64,000 nt of DNA, from positions 26,574,037 through 26,638,036 of the forward strand of contig BSYO01000004.1 of NCBI GenBank assembly GCA_033239525.1, given 5' to 3'. Position numbers and translations under genes: made by a program. A model generated the notes under the pieces. That model had not been told where the DNA came from. It ran no database searches and saw only the letters and a program-made list of their open reading frames with translations. Of this stretch, positions 48,101 through 59,885 are shown piece by piece; the first letter of the stretch is position 1; every line of letters begins with the position of its first letter. The DNA is from Nepenthes gracilis. Lineage: Eukaryota; Streptophyta; Magnoliopsida; Caryophyllales; Nepenthaceae.

Positions 48101-51097
48101 TGTGGAGAAGGATTGGTCTTTGTAGAAGGCTAAACCTTGGAATGCCTAGACATCCGCGCTCTTCCACTACTTTACAATATCCAGAAAGCCGTTCATCTTC
48201 AACCTTCTGAGCCAATTTTTAAGAATGATGTGGTTTCCTTGAATCAATATCCTATTTTGTTTGTCTACTATTCCATTTTATGGTGTTCCAAAATGTTCAC
48301 TTTGGAAACCGACCTTCAAATATTTGCTTTTTGTATGTATGACTGTATTTACATATTTATAACAACCCCCCTCCAAAAAAAGGCCGAAGAAGACTATGCT
48401 GCACTATTGACAATTAGTCATGCAGTTGTTGTAACAGGATAAAATAAACTAAAACTGGGACAAGACTGAAGTGGTATTTTAGTTGTTTCCACTGATCAAT
48501 GTATTTCCCTAAATTGGACGGTCACAGTGGAATGAAGCATGGGTTGATACTGCTTTTGGAATGCCTGATCAATGTATTCCACTGATCAATCCCTATTTAT
48601 TACATTGTATTTATTCATGAGATAATCATCATGCATTTTTACCAAAGTTGGAAGCTGATGCAATTTCTCTCCAGGCATCTCTACCAACCAGGAAAGTATG
48701 AGGATGGATGAAGATGTACCCGACGATGAAGATGATGATCAGAGAAGAAGAAAACGCCCCAAGAAGATTTCAGGCAAAGAGAATCTTGACCAATCAGGAA
48801 TGTATCAAGCTCATCCCCTTAGAATCATCCTCCATATATATGATGACGAGGTCTCTGATCCCAAGCTGGTGAAACTTGTCACCTTGAAGTTTGAGTACTT
48901 GTTGAAGTTGAATGTTGTATGCGTGGGGATTGAGGGGTCTGGTGAAAGGCCTGAAAATATCATCCTATCCAACCTGTTCCCTGATGACACTGGCCTTGAG
49001 CTTCCTCACCAGGTATGGTTGTCTTCCAATGCCACCTAAACTGTGACATTTAGTACCTTTTTTCTTGTTATGCTCGGTTTTCGTTAAACATATATCTGGT
49101 GATAATTTTAATTTTTGGTGCAGTCTGCTAAGCTTTTCTTAGGTGATGGTGTGGTATTTGATGAAAGAAGACCTTTGCATCCATTTAAGTGGGCCCAGCA
49201 TTTGGCAGGAATTGATTTTTTGCCTGAATTGTCACCATTGCTTTCTAGCCGTGGAACTCAGACAAATGAAAGTGCTAGAACTGCTGTTATATCGGGTCTT
49301 TCACTGTATCGGCAGCAGAATCGTATACAGACAGTTTGCCAAAGACTCCGCTCGAGGGTGAAGGCTCAGCGGGCTCTTGCGTGAGTCTCTGCTATGTGTG
49401 TCTGTGTTTTTCAACCCCTAGAAATAGAATATGGAGTCATGAAAAGAGAAATACAATGTGCTTAGATTGAGTACCCTTCGGTAAATTTTTTTTACACTGT
49501 TAGGCAATTACTGACATTTCCTGTGTTTTTGTTGAGTATCTGGGCATGCTTTGCTGTTACTGGAAATGCTGTCAGTTCTAGTCTTTCTTGATGATTGATT
49601 GTGAACCTTGCTTGTCTTGAGTTGAATTTTTCACATTCTTTTCCTGAGTTGCAGGGAACAACTTGAACTTCTTATGAAGCTTAAGTGGCCTTCTCTTACT
49701 TGTGAAACTGTTCCATGGGCCTTGCACAAGCCCCTATGTAGTTTACATAGTTGGTCACCTATAGGGTCCTCATCCAATGTGGATGTGTACATGCCTGTAA
49801 TTGATGTGGAGCAAGGTCCAGGTTCTTCCGATACCACTACGGTCAATGGAAGATCTGGCGATTCGAAGGAAGTGGTGGAGATTGCTACGGAAGATGGGGA
49901 ACTTCCATCTCTAGTCCTGGCCACGACAGTCACAAAGGATGACAAACTTCCAAAAGAAGGATTGGATCGTGAGCATTCTAGAGGGTTAGCTCTTATTTCA
50001 AAGGGCATGGTATCTTTTGTTAAGACAGTGAAGTCCCAAAGCTTTAGGAGACATGATGATGATCCAGATCTTACATTGGATAGCGAAAGTGACTTGGATG
50101 AGTTAGCAAAAGTTGAACTGGAGGCTGGAAACCCGTCAAATCCTAGGTATAATGCAGAGGAAAAGTTATGGATGGATCATGGGGCTAAGGAATTTTTGTT
50201 TGTCTTAACCAGGAAGATGGACAAAAATGAGGAGGATGTCAAGCTAGAAGCCAAGGTTGCAAATATTCTGATAGTTTTCTATTGCCATATCCTCTTTTTC
50301 CCCTTACAACTCTGTCATGTTCTCATTAAGTTTTTTCCTTTCCGTTTAATGACAGGTCAAGATCAGCATAGAGTATCCTCTTAGGCCGCCTCTCTTTTTG
50401 GTGAGTCGACTATTTCAATCTTCAGGAGAAGCTATTTCTGAAATTGCTGGCCCTGATTGGTATAATGAACTTCGTGCTATGGAGGCTGAGGTAAGCAAAT
50501 TTTTCTCCAACTAACTGATAGCTGGTAAATCGCATGCAATTTACATGTTTAATATTTTCATTTTTTTTATTCACAACTTATCATTCTGTCTTTTCTATGA
50601 CATTATTGGAGGCCGAAAAGTTTTAGTTTATGATTGGTTTTGTGTACATCCTTCTCCAGAGTAAATTATTACTATTTCTCTGTCAATCTTTTTGCGCATA
50701 AAAGATCTGTCAAGTCATAGCATCGTTTTTTTCTTTTCTTTTTAAATAGAATATTTTGGTGTCAACGGGTGTGGAAATTTGACGCACTTCATACATACAT
50801 ATGTTCATGTACTTGTTCTGCTTCTTGCAGGTTAATCTTCACACATTGAAGATGCTTCCTTCAGATCAGCAAAACTATATATTGTCTCATCAAGTGTGTT
50901 TCCTTGCCATGCTTTTTGACTTCTATATGAATGAGGTCTCTCAGCCTTATGAGCATAGAACATCGACTTCGGTGGTGGATGTTGGCTTATGCAAGCCAAC
51001 TAGTGGTGCCATTCTCACTAGGTCTTTTAGAGGAAGAGACCGCCGCAAAATGCTCTCTTGGAAAGACATGGAATGCTCTCCGGGCTATCCATACTGA
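39126..51097 (+). CDS. THO5: THO complex subunit 5 (eight exons, 818 aa)
   Basis: THO5 is a core subunit of the nuclear THO/TREX complex that couples transcription to mRNA export and, in plants, helps make trans-acting small RNAs. Exons: 39126-39353, 39784-40077, 42271-42607, 48675-49012, 49124-49380, 49655-50255, 50356-50490 and 50831-51097. They sum to 2457 bp with GT-AG introns and consistent phases, giving 818 aa, close to the length I know for plant THO5 proteins. Family blocks: SELRELVTQMFLHFVSLRQ (exon 1), KAPVDFTTLQLHNLMYEKNH (exon 2), LPPPLYIIYSQFMAQKEAF (exon 3), an acidic then basic stretch DDEDDDQRRRKRPKK (exon 4), IYDDE...KFEYLLKLNVVCVG (exon 4), YPLRPPLF (exons 6/7 on) and SFRGRDRRKMLSWK near the C-terminus. 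The start ATG (gccATGg) is the first in frame. Intron 3 is 6.1 kb and intron 2 is 2.2 kb. No defect is seen. Confidence 0.95.
39473..39800 (+). repeat. 164-bp tandem duplication spanning THO5 intron 1 and exon 2 start
   Basis: 39473-39636 and 39637-39800 are near-identical, with about two substitutions (agtttttag/agttcttag and aaatttttag/aaatatttag). The unit includes the intron 3' end, ttttccttttag, and the first 17 bases of exon 2 (gcaaatcgttcagtgtt). There are therefore two equal 3' splice sites, after 39619 and after 39783. Only the second continues the THO5 frame. Confidence 0.95.
40430..41830. mobile_element. Probable transposon-derived insertion in THO5 intron 2
   Basis: Within the 2193-bp intron this part is GC-richer than intron sequence, contains LTR-like phrases (ggcccttgatttatggatatgaccc, tttccagtggacccgtttcattaggatacca) and irregular ggagctcgg/ggagcttgga words near 41560-41700. 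Coding frames are short and without domains. I could not fix termini or a target duplication. Confidence 0.35.
42608..48674 (+). other. THO5 intron 3 (6067 bp)
   Basis: The donor ACTG|GTAATT and acceptor CTCTCCAG|GC join in phase 1. It is unusually long beside its 90-6000-bp neighbours and is mostly AT-rich, single-copy-looking DNA. Odd parts are 44720-44900, dense in gata/tatc words (atatgtattggtatcgg, ctgatacgactc), and 47110-47480, dense in gagctt/gagctcg words. Both are possible old transposon pieces. Open frames such as 46736-47092 and 48137-48442 show no domain. Confidence 0.7.
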
Positions 51098-52684
51098 AAA
51101 GCACCGATGGGATGGACCTGCCCAAAAAGGAGACTAATATGGCTGTTCCCCAGCTCCTTCGGCCATCCTCCTTGACATGGCTCCCAAGACCGTGACTAAT
51201 GGTTCTTGCCAGTGAGAAGCTATGCTATCAGCCATTGAGATCTCCTGGCATTTGCAAGTACTTTTTCTAGTGTTGACCTGATCTCTAATTGGGCATGCCC
51301 ATCCAGGTGACATGGCCAGGAATATACATGCCGAAATTCGAGTCTCTATGCTTGTGTATTCGTTCTTGATAAACTAAAAGACAAAAATGCTGATTATTTT
51401 TTCTTTTCCTTGAATATCAGGATTTTATGATTAACAGGACACTAGAAGTTGAGTTGGAGCTTATGGCATGCATTCATCGGATATGTGGTGACTTAAGAAT
51501 TTGTTGGGGGCATTGGACTAATGGCATTGCCATTGAGCTCTCCTGTGCCCCATGATAATGCCGTTTTCGTTAAATTGGGATGTTCATGAAAATAAATGAG
51601 GTGCGTAGGAAAGATTGGATCTTGCTTGAAATTGTCCGGTTTCTTTCTTCTTTTTTCTGTTATTGTCGGGGTTTCCGACTTGTGAGGAGGAACAATTGAT
51701 TTGAGATGTGAAAGCTTTCCCCGTGACCATACAAATGAGTTGATTTTTTCTGGTTACCATATGAATAACTAGATTTTCCCTATTGCAGAGCTTAGAGTTG
51801 TTGCCATGACTTATTAGAGATAGCTTTCTTAGACATTGCAACGCAATTGTATCACAGTCCGATTGATTGCGTATATTTCAAGATCTTCACGGTTTAAATT
51901 CATATACCAAAGGATGTTGTAAGGGCTTTACGAGTCTCCTAGATATGTTCTCAGATATTGCTATATAATCACTGGTTAATGAAATACAAAAAACACCCAT
52001 ACTTTAGTGCCCAATGCAGTGGCTTAGGCTGTAAAAACACCGGCTTGACCGGAAGGGTGATAGTCTAATTTAGTAGCAGTAAGCCACAAAGCAACTTTAA
52101 TACTTCTTTATAACTTAAATTAATTGAGATTTAATTATGTGAAATTTAATTATAACACCATTTTTAGATTCAGCATTTGAGCGATTTAGTCTTGTTGGTT
52201 GCCATGGTTGGTAAACCTTTTTGGTTGATCATGTAAACCTTTTGGAATCGATTATAACACGTCTATCGATAGCATTTGACGTTGGAGCTACTGAGAAAAT
52301 CATTTTAAGGAATCAAGGACTAAGATAAAAACATGAGACGAAGATTTGGCATATTGGTTACATCAAAAAAAAAAAAAAAATACCACAACCATGGATTACA
52401 TCCCCTGTGAATTACAAAATGTTAGGGAAAAGGGAAACAGATAACAAAAATAGCGAAGATAAAAGAGAAATCGACATAATCTATCAAAAAATGCATATCC
52501 ACCAGTGTTTACGGATCAGCTGTGATGATGCTTCCCTCTTCTCTACCCATCCCTCACGTTCAGAGAAGCAAACAAAATATTACTGACCTAAGCGAGCACA
52601 ATCCGCAGCTGCTCATCCTCTTCATCAAGAATTTCCCCGAATATTTACAGCCCACCAAACAACTGTCATCTGGTTTTGATCTGG
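51098..52684. other. Convergent 3' intergenic region between THO5 and the bZIP gene
   Basis: About 1.6 kb that must hold both 3' UTRs. The THO5 side is T-rich with several aataaa-like words (for example aaaataaatgag near 51590). A 16-base A run lies near 52363. Open frames seen here (for example 52522-52809 +) are shadows of the minus-strand bZIP last exon or noise. Confidence 0.5.
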
Positions 52685-55600
52685 TTACCATGGGCCAGTT
52701 CCGGTCCTCCTCAAACATCGGTTCTTCACCCCATGTTGCACATTCGTCATCTCCAAAGCCTGTTTGGCATCAGCAAAGAAGGCTTCACAAGATACGCTTG
52801 ACAACATAAAAGAAAGTAAAAAAGGTGCATGAATGGCAAAAACCTAATTGGCAAAATTTGTGAGTTAAGTTGACTAAAGATCTCACTTTAAAAAATTAGA
52901 AGTTGTAGCAGTTTATAAATGTATGTTAACTCATAAGTCAATGACTTGGCCTTTTGGATTTGGATGATGTCCAACACCGTGTGAATAAGCCTTCCAAGTA
53001 TCCCTGTGCCTACGTGTTTAGGAAGCTTGGGAAATAAGGAAGTCCAATGCGATCAGGAGCTCAGCGAGACCAGGGTTTGGAATGCCAAGGTTCTTCTTCT
53101 GTTTTTGACTGTCACTCATGGATATGAAGAGTCGGAATCTCACTGTTTTTACAGTCGTATGCCAGGAGCTGGACCTTGGCCCAAGCCCCGTAATTGCACG
53201 TGTTGTTGACTCCCTCCTTGACTGCTCCCCCAATATTTTTTTTTAAAAAAAAAACAACCAGACCAAATTTTATGACAATGGTCATGACATATTACTCAGC
53301 AGGCCTTGTTTTGAGAAACTCGAGTTTCTTTTCTAAGTTCTAAAAGAACATAAATAGCTGCATAAACCAGCATTTATTTTGTGGCTGATACATGGGGTTC
53401 ATGGACACAATCATACTGATCAAATGGCCACAACATACAAAGAAAAACAGCAGATAATTTGTTCATTAAAGAAATCTATCAGACATGTACCGCGGGATCA
53501 CCTGATTTTTCTGCACTTCCATAATTTCTGCCTGCAGCAAGTAAAAGCATAATTGGTGAGACTTTGTCCCCACAGCTAAATGCATAGGTTAACATTTTAA
53601 AAAATAATAGAGAACAAATTAGATACCTGTTTCCTCCACAACTCTTGATTCTCTTCCTTGAGTTGGGCAATTTTATATTCCAACTCCATAGTGTAGGCCT
53701 GAGGATCATAAAGGTAGAATAGGTAAATGTTCATTGACAACAGCAAACAATAAAATTAAATTGTCTTCTTAGGCCCATGAAGCAATTGCAGTCCTCCTAC
53801 TTCTAGGTTAGGATTTCTTTTATGAAATTTTTTGGAAGCAGGAAAAACAAATCTCCTTATCAAATGGTTTATGCATTATCTTCAAAGAGATCTAAGCTCA
53901 TCTTAAAAATGTTCACTCACTATTGTAAAATAGTTCTACATCATAAAGGCCAAAATAATGTATAAGCAGAGAATCAAGAACTAGCCAATTATGAGTTTCA
54001 GCAACTAGAAAGAAAAGAAAGGCCATTCTAGGTACGCATCGTTGTGGTGGAAAGTGCTCAGAACTCAATATTGCATCCGGGTCATATTTCAGAATGGTTC
54101 TACCAAATCTGTTTTTATGCACCTGTTTCTTCTGCTAGACGTTGTTGCACCTTAATCTAAAGAAGTTTCAATTTGTTTATGACGTGTGAAATGGAGACAA
54201 ACAAGAAACACATCACATCATTCTAATACTCATATTTTTACTTTACTAGCATCACAAATGAGGTTATCTTTTCACTGTAGTGGCAATTTTACAAAAACCG
54301 TCTATCTTTCTCTTTTTTTTTTAATCAATAAGAAAAAGGAACAGTGGAATTTAAGTAAGTTGGTTACTAAATATGACAACCAAGATTCTCACTGCTACAA
54401 AAAATCTTTGAATCCATCAACGATTTATACAGCTTGGACCTCAGCATGAACATAGGTTTACAACTCCATTGTAAAACGTAAACTTCTTTTTAAGAATTCT
54501 GTAGCAGGGCTGTCAAGTGAGACAGAGACAAAACATGTCAATTACATAAAAAGATCCATGACTCTATATATAGACAACTTCTCAATTTCTTGTTCATTCA
54601 CAAGAGGAAAAGAAATAGAGGATGAGCCCTGGTAAAGCACCATTAAAATCTGGAGGTCACATCTGACCCTCTGCAGAACCACACGATTTGAGAGCTTTGT
54701 ATACTAAACCACCTTTCTTTTTATTTGAGACTAAAAAAATTGTGTTGTAGATCAAGACATCTATCATGCTATGAATAGATCATTCAAATCCTGTCATTAG
54801 ATTAGTTGGTAACCTTTTGTTTAGCAATTCATGATAAACAGTCCGTCACTGATGGTAACAAACATTGATTTATTTCATCAGGGAAATCTAAGAAAAAGGA
54901 CACTACATAATAAATTTTCACCTGTTTACGTAATCGTGACCTTGCAGCTGATTCTCTGTTCTTTATCATTCGCCTCTGCCTTCTCTCAATAACCTTTTCA
55001 ACAGCAGTGTTATATTTTCTGCCCCTAAGGCCTCCATTACAAGGAACGGGTGAAACTAATGGCGTATGTCCATTACTCTCTGCAAGCCTGTCAGAAGACA
55101 AAGTTGCTGGTGATCCAGTGGCAATGCCAGTCACTCCCATTCTCAAACCAGCCATGGGCATGCCTCTGCCTTGAGAAGCAGTTCTTTGAACCAAATTACA
55201 GTTAATTGCAGGATCAGCTAATCCAACAGTACCACCCACAATCCCCCAGCCACCCAGATGACCATTACTAGCTATAGTCATCGGTGACGTATAAGTTATA
55301 GTAGAATGTTTAGGAAATGTTGTCAGTTGTTGAGGTGGCAGCTGATTGTTTCTATCTACAGTCATTGGTGGTGTATCATATATAGTAGCATGCTTAGGAA
55401 ATGTTGTCAGTTGTTGCGATGACAGCTGCTGCTGCTGGGGCAGCTGTGGTGGTGTTGGCTGTTGTGGGGAAGATCTAACCCCGTTCACATTCAATGGTAA
55501 ATTAGGTGACTGCATAGAAATTTGATTGTTGTTTTCCAAAACCTGATTACCCATTAATCCGACACCTTGACTTGGCTGCTGAAAATCAATCCCAAAGCCA

Positions 55601-56124
55601 GTGGTATTATTACTAGGCTGAGTTAAATTTCCAAAAAACTCAGTAGCAATAGGCTTTGCCGACAATTGGGTATCTTCCCTCACAACACCAGCTCTTACCA
55701 AAAACTCCTCCAATGTCATCTCTCCTAGAGTCTGCTGCTTCTGTGTCATATTTGATTCAGCTCCATCATCCTTGCCTACAACATACTCTTTTGACATCTC
55801 TCTCCAAACATCATCGACGGTCTTCTGACTAAGCGTCCTGGGCAGTATTGGCGAGCCTTGTCTCTGCAAGTATCCACCACTTTGATTACCGGCTTCTTGA
55901 TCGAGAGCAACAGCAACAACTGCTGACATGTTTTGGGTGTCCTCAACACTCCAGATGTTCTTTAACAATTCATCCATATTCATAGACCCAAAGTCCTTTC
56001 CAAATCCACCTGAGGTACACTGGAACTCATCAAATGTCAAAGAGTATATTGAAGGTTGCCTTGCCAAGGGAAGATTCCCAGGCGGCTGATTTCCAAAGTT
56101 CTTGAAGTTTAAATTACTTCCCAT
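52685..56124 (-). CDS. ABF2: AREB/ABF-class bZIP transcription factor (four exons, 459 aa)
   Basis: Group A bZIP factors bind ABA-response elements (ACGTGG/TC) in the nucleus and are activated by SnRK2 phosphorylation at R-x-x-S/T sites. Exons on minus: 56124-54922, 53698-53627, 53531-53502 and 52759-52685. They sum to 1380 bp, all GT-AG and all phase 0. Conserved blocks: C1 ARQPSIYSLTFDEFQ (residues 21-35, site RQPS25), C2 KDFGSMNMDELLKNIWSVED (43-62), RQGS91 and LPRTLSQKTVDDVW (94-107), C3 GEMTLEEFLVRAGVVRE (134-150), the basic region MIKNRESAARSRLRKQ (386-401), leucine zipper (402-435), and C4 CLRRTGTGPW at the C-terminus. The middle has a duplicated 28-residue unit. Closest by motif order to ABF2/AREB1-type proteins; which paralogue is not certain. 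The start is the ATG right before the C1 block. Confidence 0.9.
53699..54921 (-). other. bZIP intron 1 (1223 bp)
   Basis: It sits exactly after the basic region (LRKQ|AYTMELE), the conserved intron position of group A bZIP genes. The donor is AAACAG|GTGAAA and the acceptor CCTCAG|GCC. Content is AT-rich and otherwise unremarkable. Retention would end the protein 30 codons on, giving a 431-residue product without a zipper. Confidence 0.8.
55249..55416 (-). repeat. 84-bp in-frame tandem duplication inside the bZIP gene
   Basis: taggaaatgttgtcagttgttg occurs at 55311 and 55395, period 84 bp (28 codons). The protein has two units beginning QQLTTFPKHATIYDTPPMT and QQLTTFPKHSTITYTSPMT, in the Gln-rich linker between C3 and the basic region. 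Divergence between units shows the duplication is not recent. Confidence 0.9.
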
Positions 56125-57380
56125 TTTTTGGAACTACTATTAAACCTAATACCCAAAATTTGCTCAGATCAGAACAATCTTACACATTCGCTAGCATAAC
56201 CTATCTGAGATCGATCTTCAAATTGGACGTCTTATCTGTTTCCAGTGAGCTATCGAAACAAAGCTACAGAAATACAGACAGGCAATTATTAGATTCAGAT
56301 TTCAACTTCACGAGTTAGCTGGATTTTCGAAGACCAGCAACAATTAAATTCAAAACATCAACCATTGTCGTTTTCTACAATGAAGTAGTGATTCCCCAAA
56401 CACTTGAAAAAAATGAACATATAATCAAACAATCATCAACAGGACATCTTAGCCTGCATTTAACCTTGAAAATAAATTCCACCATGAACAATAATAAAGA
56501 GCATATACGGAAAATATAACAAAAGAAACCTTACTCTCATATTTGCGAAAATATCCAAGATGGAGGTTGAATCACCGGCAATTTCCATATCTAAAATGAC
56601 GCACTTGATCTAGAGTTTAATTACCATAATAAAATACACCATCTGCTTACCAAAAAGTCAAGGTTTTGAAAAGAACGCGTTATTTCTCTACTATTTCTCT
56701 CCCCATTTACAAGAAATTGAGATTAGCTAACATTCCATCCTCCAAAGATACCCACCCACAAAAAGTAAGGCATAATCATATAGAGGGATGAATACGGTGG
56801 ACATTCACCACATACATGGTCGTCACCGCCACCCATGAGTCGTGACATGGGTGGTGGAAGTAGAAATTAATGGCATGATGATTGAGGTAGCCACCCATTT
56901 TTGTGGGTCAGATGCATCCATTATGGATACACATCCGGATATATATTTCAACACACTAGAATTAAAAAAAAAAGAACAAACTAAGAAAGCAGCTAAGAAA
57001 ATGCTGTCCAGAAAATTGAAGAAAAAACTTCATATAGTCAATTTGAAATGTTTGAACACGCAACAGTACAATACACAATTAACCAACAAATCATTCGTTA
57101 TTTAGCTAAATTAATTAATTATCTCCAGCAGAAGCATAATCAGAATATAGCTCGATTTGTATTCTTCAAACATCAGCAAAAAGGAACGAGAAAAGGGAGG
57201 GAAAAATTCAAGATTACAGAGAGAGAACCTTATTTTCACAGGTAATTTTTTGTTTTATCTGTTAATTGCTGGATTTCTCTCTCCACAGCTAGAAGATTAT
57301 TTTGTCGGCGCCTGCTCACACCAGTCTTTCACTGTGGGATTCGAGCGGGGAGTGGTCTGCTTTCTCTGTCTCACTCTTTC
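56125..57380 (-). promoter_or_regulatory. bZIP 5' leader, probably with a leader intron
   Basis: On the minus strand a CT/GA-rich leader starts near 57370. A possible donor, AATAAG|GTTCTC (near 57230), and a good acceptor, GTATTTCTGTAG|C (near 56264), would remove about 970 bp of AT-rich DNA before the coding start. Long leader introns are common in this gene class. The exact splice sites are an inference. Plus-strand open frames here are not genes. Confidence 0.35.
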
Positions 57381-57382
57381 TC

Positions 57383-57388
57383 TTTAAA
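57383..57388 (-). promoter_or_regulatory. TATA-like box (tttaaa) of the bZIP gene
   Basis: On the minus strand gctgtttaaagagaaag lies about 60 bp downstream of the two ACGTGG motifs and just before the purine-rich leader. Motif and position only. Confidence 0.35.
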
Positions 57389-57444
57389 CAGCCGACCCTC
57401 AAATTCTACCATTTTTTAAAACCTTTTTTTCAATCCAGAGTGGG

Positions 57445-57463
57445 CACGTGGCAGGTTACGTGG
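57445..57463. promoter_or_regulatory. Two ABA-response elements / G-box upstream of the bZIP gene
   Basis: CACGTGGC (57445-57452) and ACGTGG (57458-57463) lie 5 bp apart. Paired ACGTGG/TC motifs are the binding site of AREB/ABF proteins, so the gene could be controlled by ABA and by its own product. Confidence 0.6.
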
Positions 57464-57649
57464 ACCAACTGGAAAACTTGATGCGATCTAGCCAATCGGA
57501 TTCTGCCATATGGGTGAATCCTGTCCGTCCACATTGCAAGAAATTGTGCGCTGTTGTGTTTACTAGATTTTTTCTTCCTCCCCGTCTCTAAGCGTCCTGA
57601 GAGCCGTTGGATGGACGGATCGAGAGACCTCCCATTTCTTAAACTCACA

Positions 57650-58522
57650 TGAATAAGAGATGAATTGATTTTTAATTTATTTTTCTTCCTTGAAAAATAT
57701 TTATATATTTTTTAATTTTAATTATTTATTTAAAAAAATAATTATAAATTTATTATTTTAAATTATTTAATTTTATTTAATTTTAAAATTAATTAAATTA
57801 AATTATCTATTTAAAAATAAATAATTAAATTATATAATTCGAGCCTTTTTATCTTCATGGGACATGAAACTCTTTTGAATTTTTGGGTGGACCGTGTATG
57901 AATCACTTGTAATTATTTTGCAAATGCCCATTCAATATTTTTTTATAAAATATTTTATGTATTTATAAATATATTATAAAATATATAAAAAATAAATAAA
58001 TAAATAATTTTTATAATTAAAAATTATCAGCTCTCTGACATTAATTTTAAGGGAATACAAAGTTATATAATTTTATTTATTTTAAAATATAGGAGATAAA
58101 TGCTTTTAAGTAATATTATTTATATATCTACTTGTATATTTATTTGTATTAAAATTATAAAAAATAGGTCTAAATTTTACTTAATTTTAATTTTTTTTAT
58201 CTTTCTCACCATACTAGTTTTAATAATTTTAATAAAATAAATATATAAATAATATTTTTTAATATTTTTATATGTCATATTAGGAATTTCCCCCTCATTG
58301 GGAAAGAAAGAGGCCCTCAAACTATGTCCATCTATTTTAAAATAAATAACTCTTACAATTATTATTTATAAAAAAATAAATTAAAAGTATATAAAAATTT
58401 AAATAAAACTAATAAGCTAATAAATATACAGTGGCAATACTTATTTATGAATAAGATAATTATATTATTCTCGCATTATTGATCAAATAATATAATATAA
58501 TATTGAATATAATTTTATTCTC

Positions 58523-58563
<41 letters not shown>

Positions 58564-59285
58564 TTCCAACAGTATATTTTTTCTACATGTTATAGTCAAT
58601 GTTAGAGCAACTAATAAATAATTTAAATAAGCTTTTTATATATTTTTAAATTACTTAGTTCGTAACTATTCTAAAAATTATCTAATAGCTTACAACAAAC
58701 AAGCCAATAAACCTTTTTTATTTCTTTTTGGCACAAAGGTGCCATAGAGCATAATATTTGAAGATGGATATTTTACTATATAAATATATTTAAAGTGGCA
58801 ATTTTTTTAACATTTTTTTCATAAAATTAATATATATTACATGTAAAATCTAAATATATAAAAAAAATTTAAAAATAATTATTTAAATAGTCATTTTTAT
58901 CCTTTAAATATCATCCCTTGAGTCATTCTAAGAAGCATCATAGGGACATATCATAACTTTCTGAATCTATAGTATCATGTGTTGTTGCAAAAAAAAAAAA
59001 AATGTAATGAAGATGCATGCATACAGCTACTATTGCTACTCATGTAGCATTTTCATTTTATCAGTCTAATTTTATATGTTATATATCAAATTTTGTAAAT
59101 ATTTTTTGCTCTATTTTTATTTTACAGTGTCAATGAAATTACATGCATATATATTCAAATAACTATTAAAGTGTGTGTTCATAATTATTACTTTACAAAG
59201 AAGTGACCATACATTATTTCCATATTGGAGTAACGATATATCTAAGTAGAAGCCAAAAGCCCAAACTTCAACATCGGATGTGGGG
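57650..59285. other. Very AT-rich intergenic region
   Basis: No gene. Long A/T runs, with a (TA)n microsatellite at 58527-58560 and a poly-A run near 58988. Confidence 0.6.
58527..58560. repeat. (TA)n microsatellite
   Basis: About 17 alternating TA units after gtgtgta. Confidence 0.9.
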
Positions 59286-59885
59286 GATGACTCACTAGAG
59301 TGCACCCGACTAGAGGTGGCTTTTGTGTAGGCAAAAAGAAGCTGCTCATGAGAGAGTTTAGTTCTTTCTCCTCTCTTGGTCCTTTGCTTCCAAATGGCTT
59401 TTTTGCTACTGTTCGGATCCTTTTCTCCCCTATGGATGGAGAGGAAATTTATAATGCTTTTTGGAAAAGGTTTGGCGCCAATAGCTAATGACAGGCGTCC
59501 CTCTAGGATTCGTTAATCATTGGGGCACTGATGGGAACCACTTTTGCCAAGTTTTACCCTACTGCACAACAGTAGATGGTCCCCTAGTCCAACCGTTAGG
59601 TGACATTAGAGGATGCTCTGTGTGCTCGTACTTTGACCATCCTACTAGCTGCCTGCTCAATGGCCTTTCGGATTAGTCCGCGTGGTTGTTGTATCGATTA
59701 GGCCGTTGACGCTTGTCCCTTCTAGATCCAACACATTTTGAGCCTTACTCTGGTTACAGTTGCTGATTGGGCCAAATCGATCTTCATGCTGGCGCTCAAC
59801 CCATTACTTGCCGGGGCCCTAACCGGTCTGCCAGTTGAGTTGGAAATTGGGCCGACTCATGGTACCACCAGACCCATCAATTAGT
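59286..59885. other. GC-richer segment, possible transposon remnant
   Basis: Composition jumps from the AT-rich flank. Two short open frames (59300-59488, 59488-59676) overlap by one base without any recognised domain. I cannot assign it. Confidence 0.3.

Noticed and set aside
46736..48442. Open frames inside THO5 intron 3
   Set aside because: No domain, AT-driven composition (Phe/Leu/Ser-rich), and no splice sites in phase with the THO5 exons.
52522..52809. 95-codon plus-strand open frame
   Set aside because: It overlaps the minus-strand last exon of the bZIP gene (52759-52685), which encodes the conserved C4 motif. The plus frame is its shadow.
59300..59676. Two adjoining short open frames suggesting a small gene
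   Set aside because: No domain, no splice context, and the surrounding segment looks like transposon debris.
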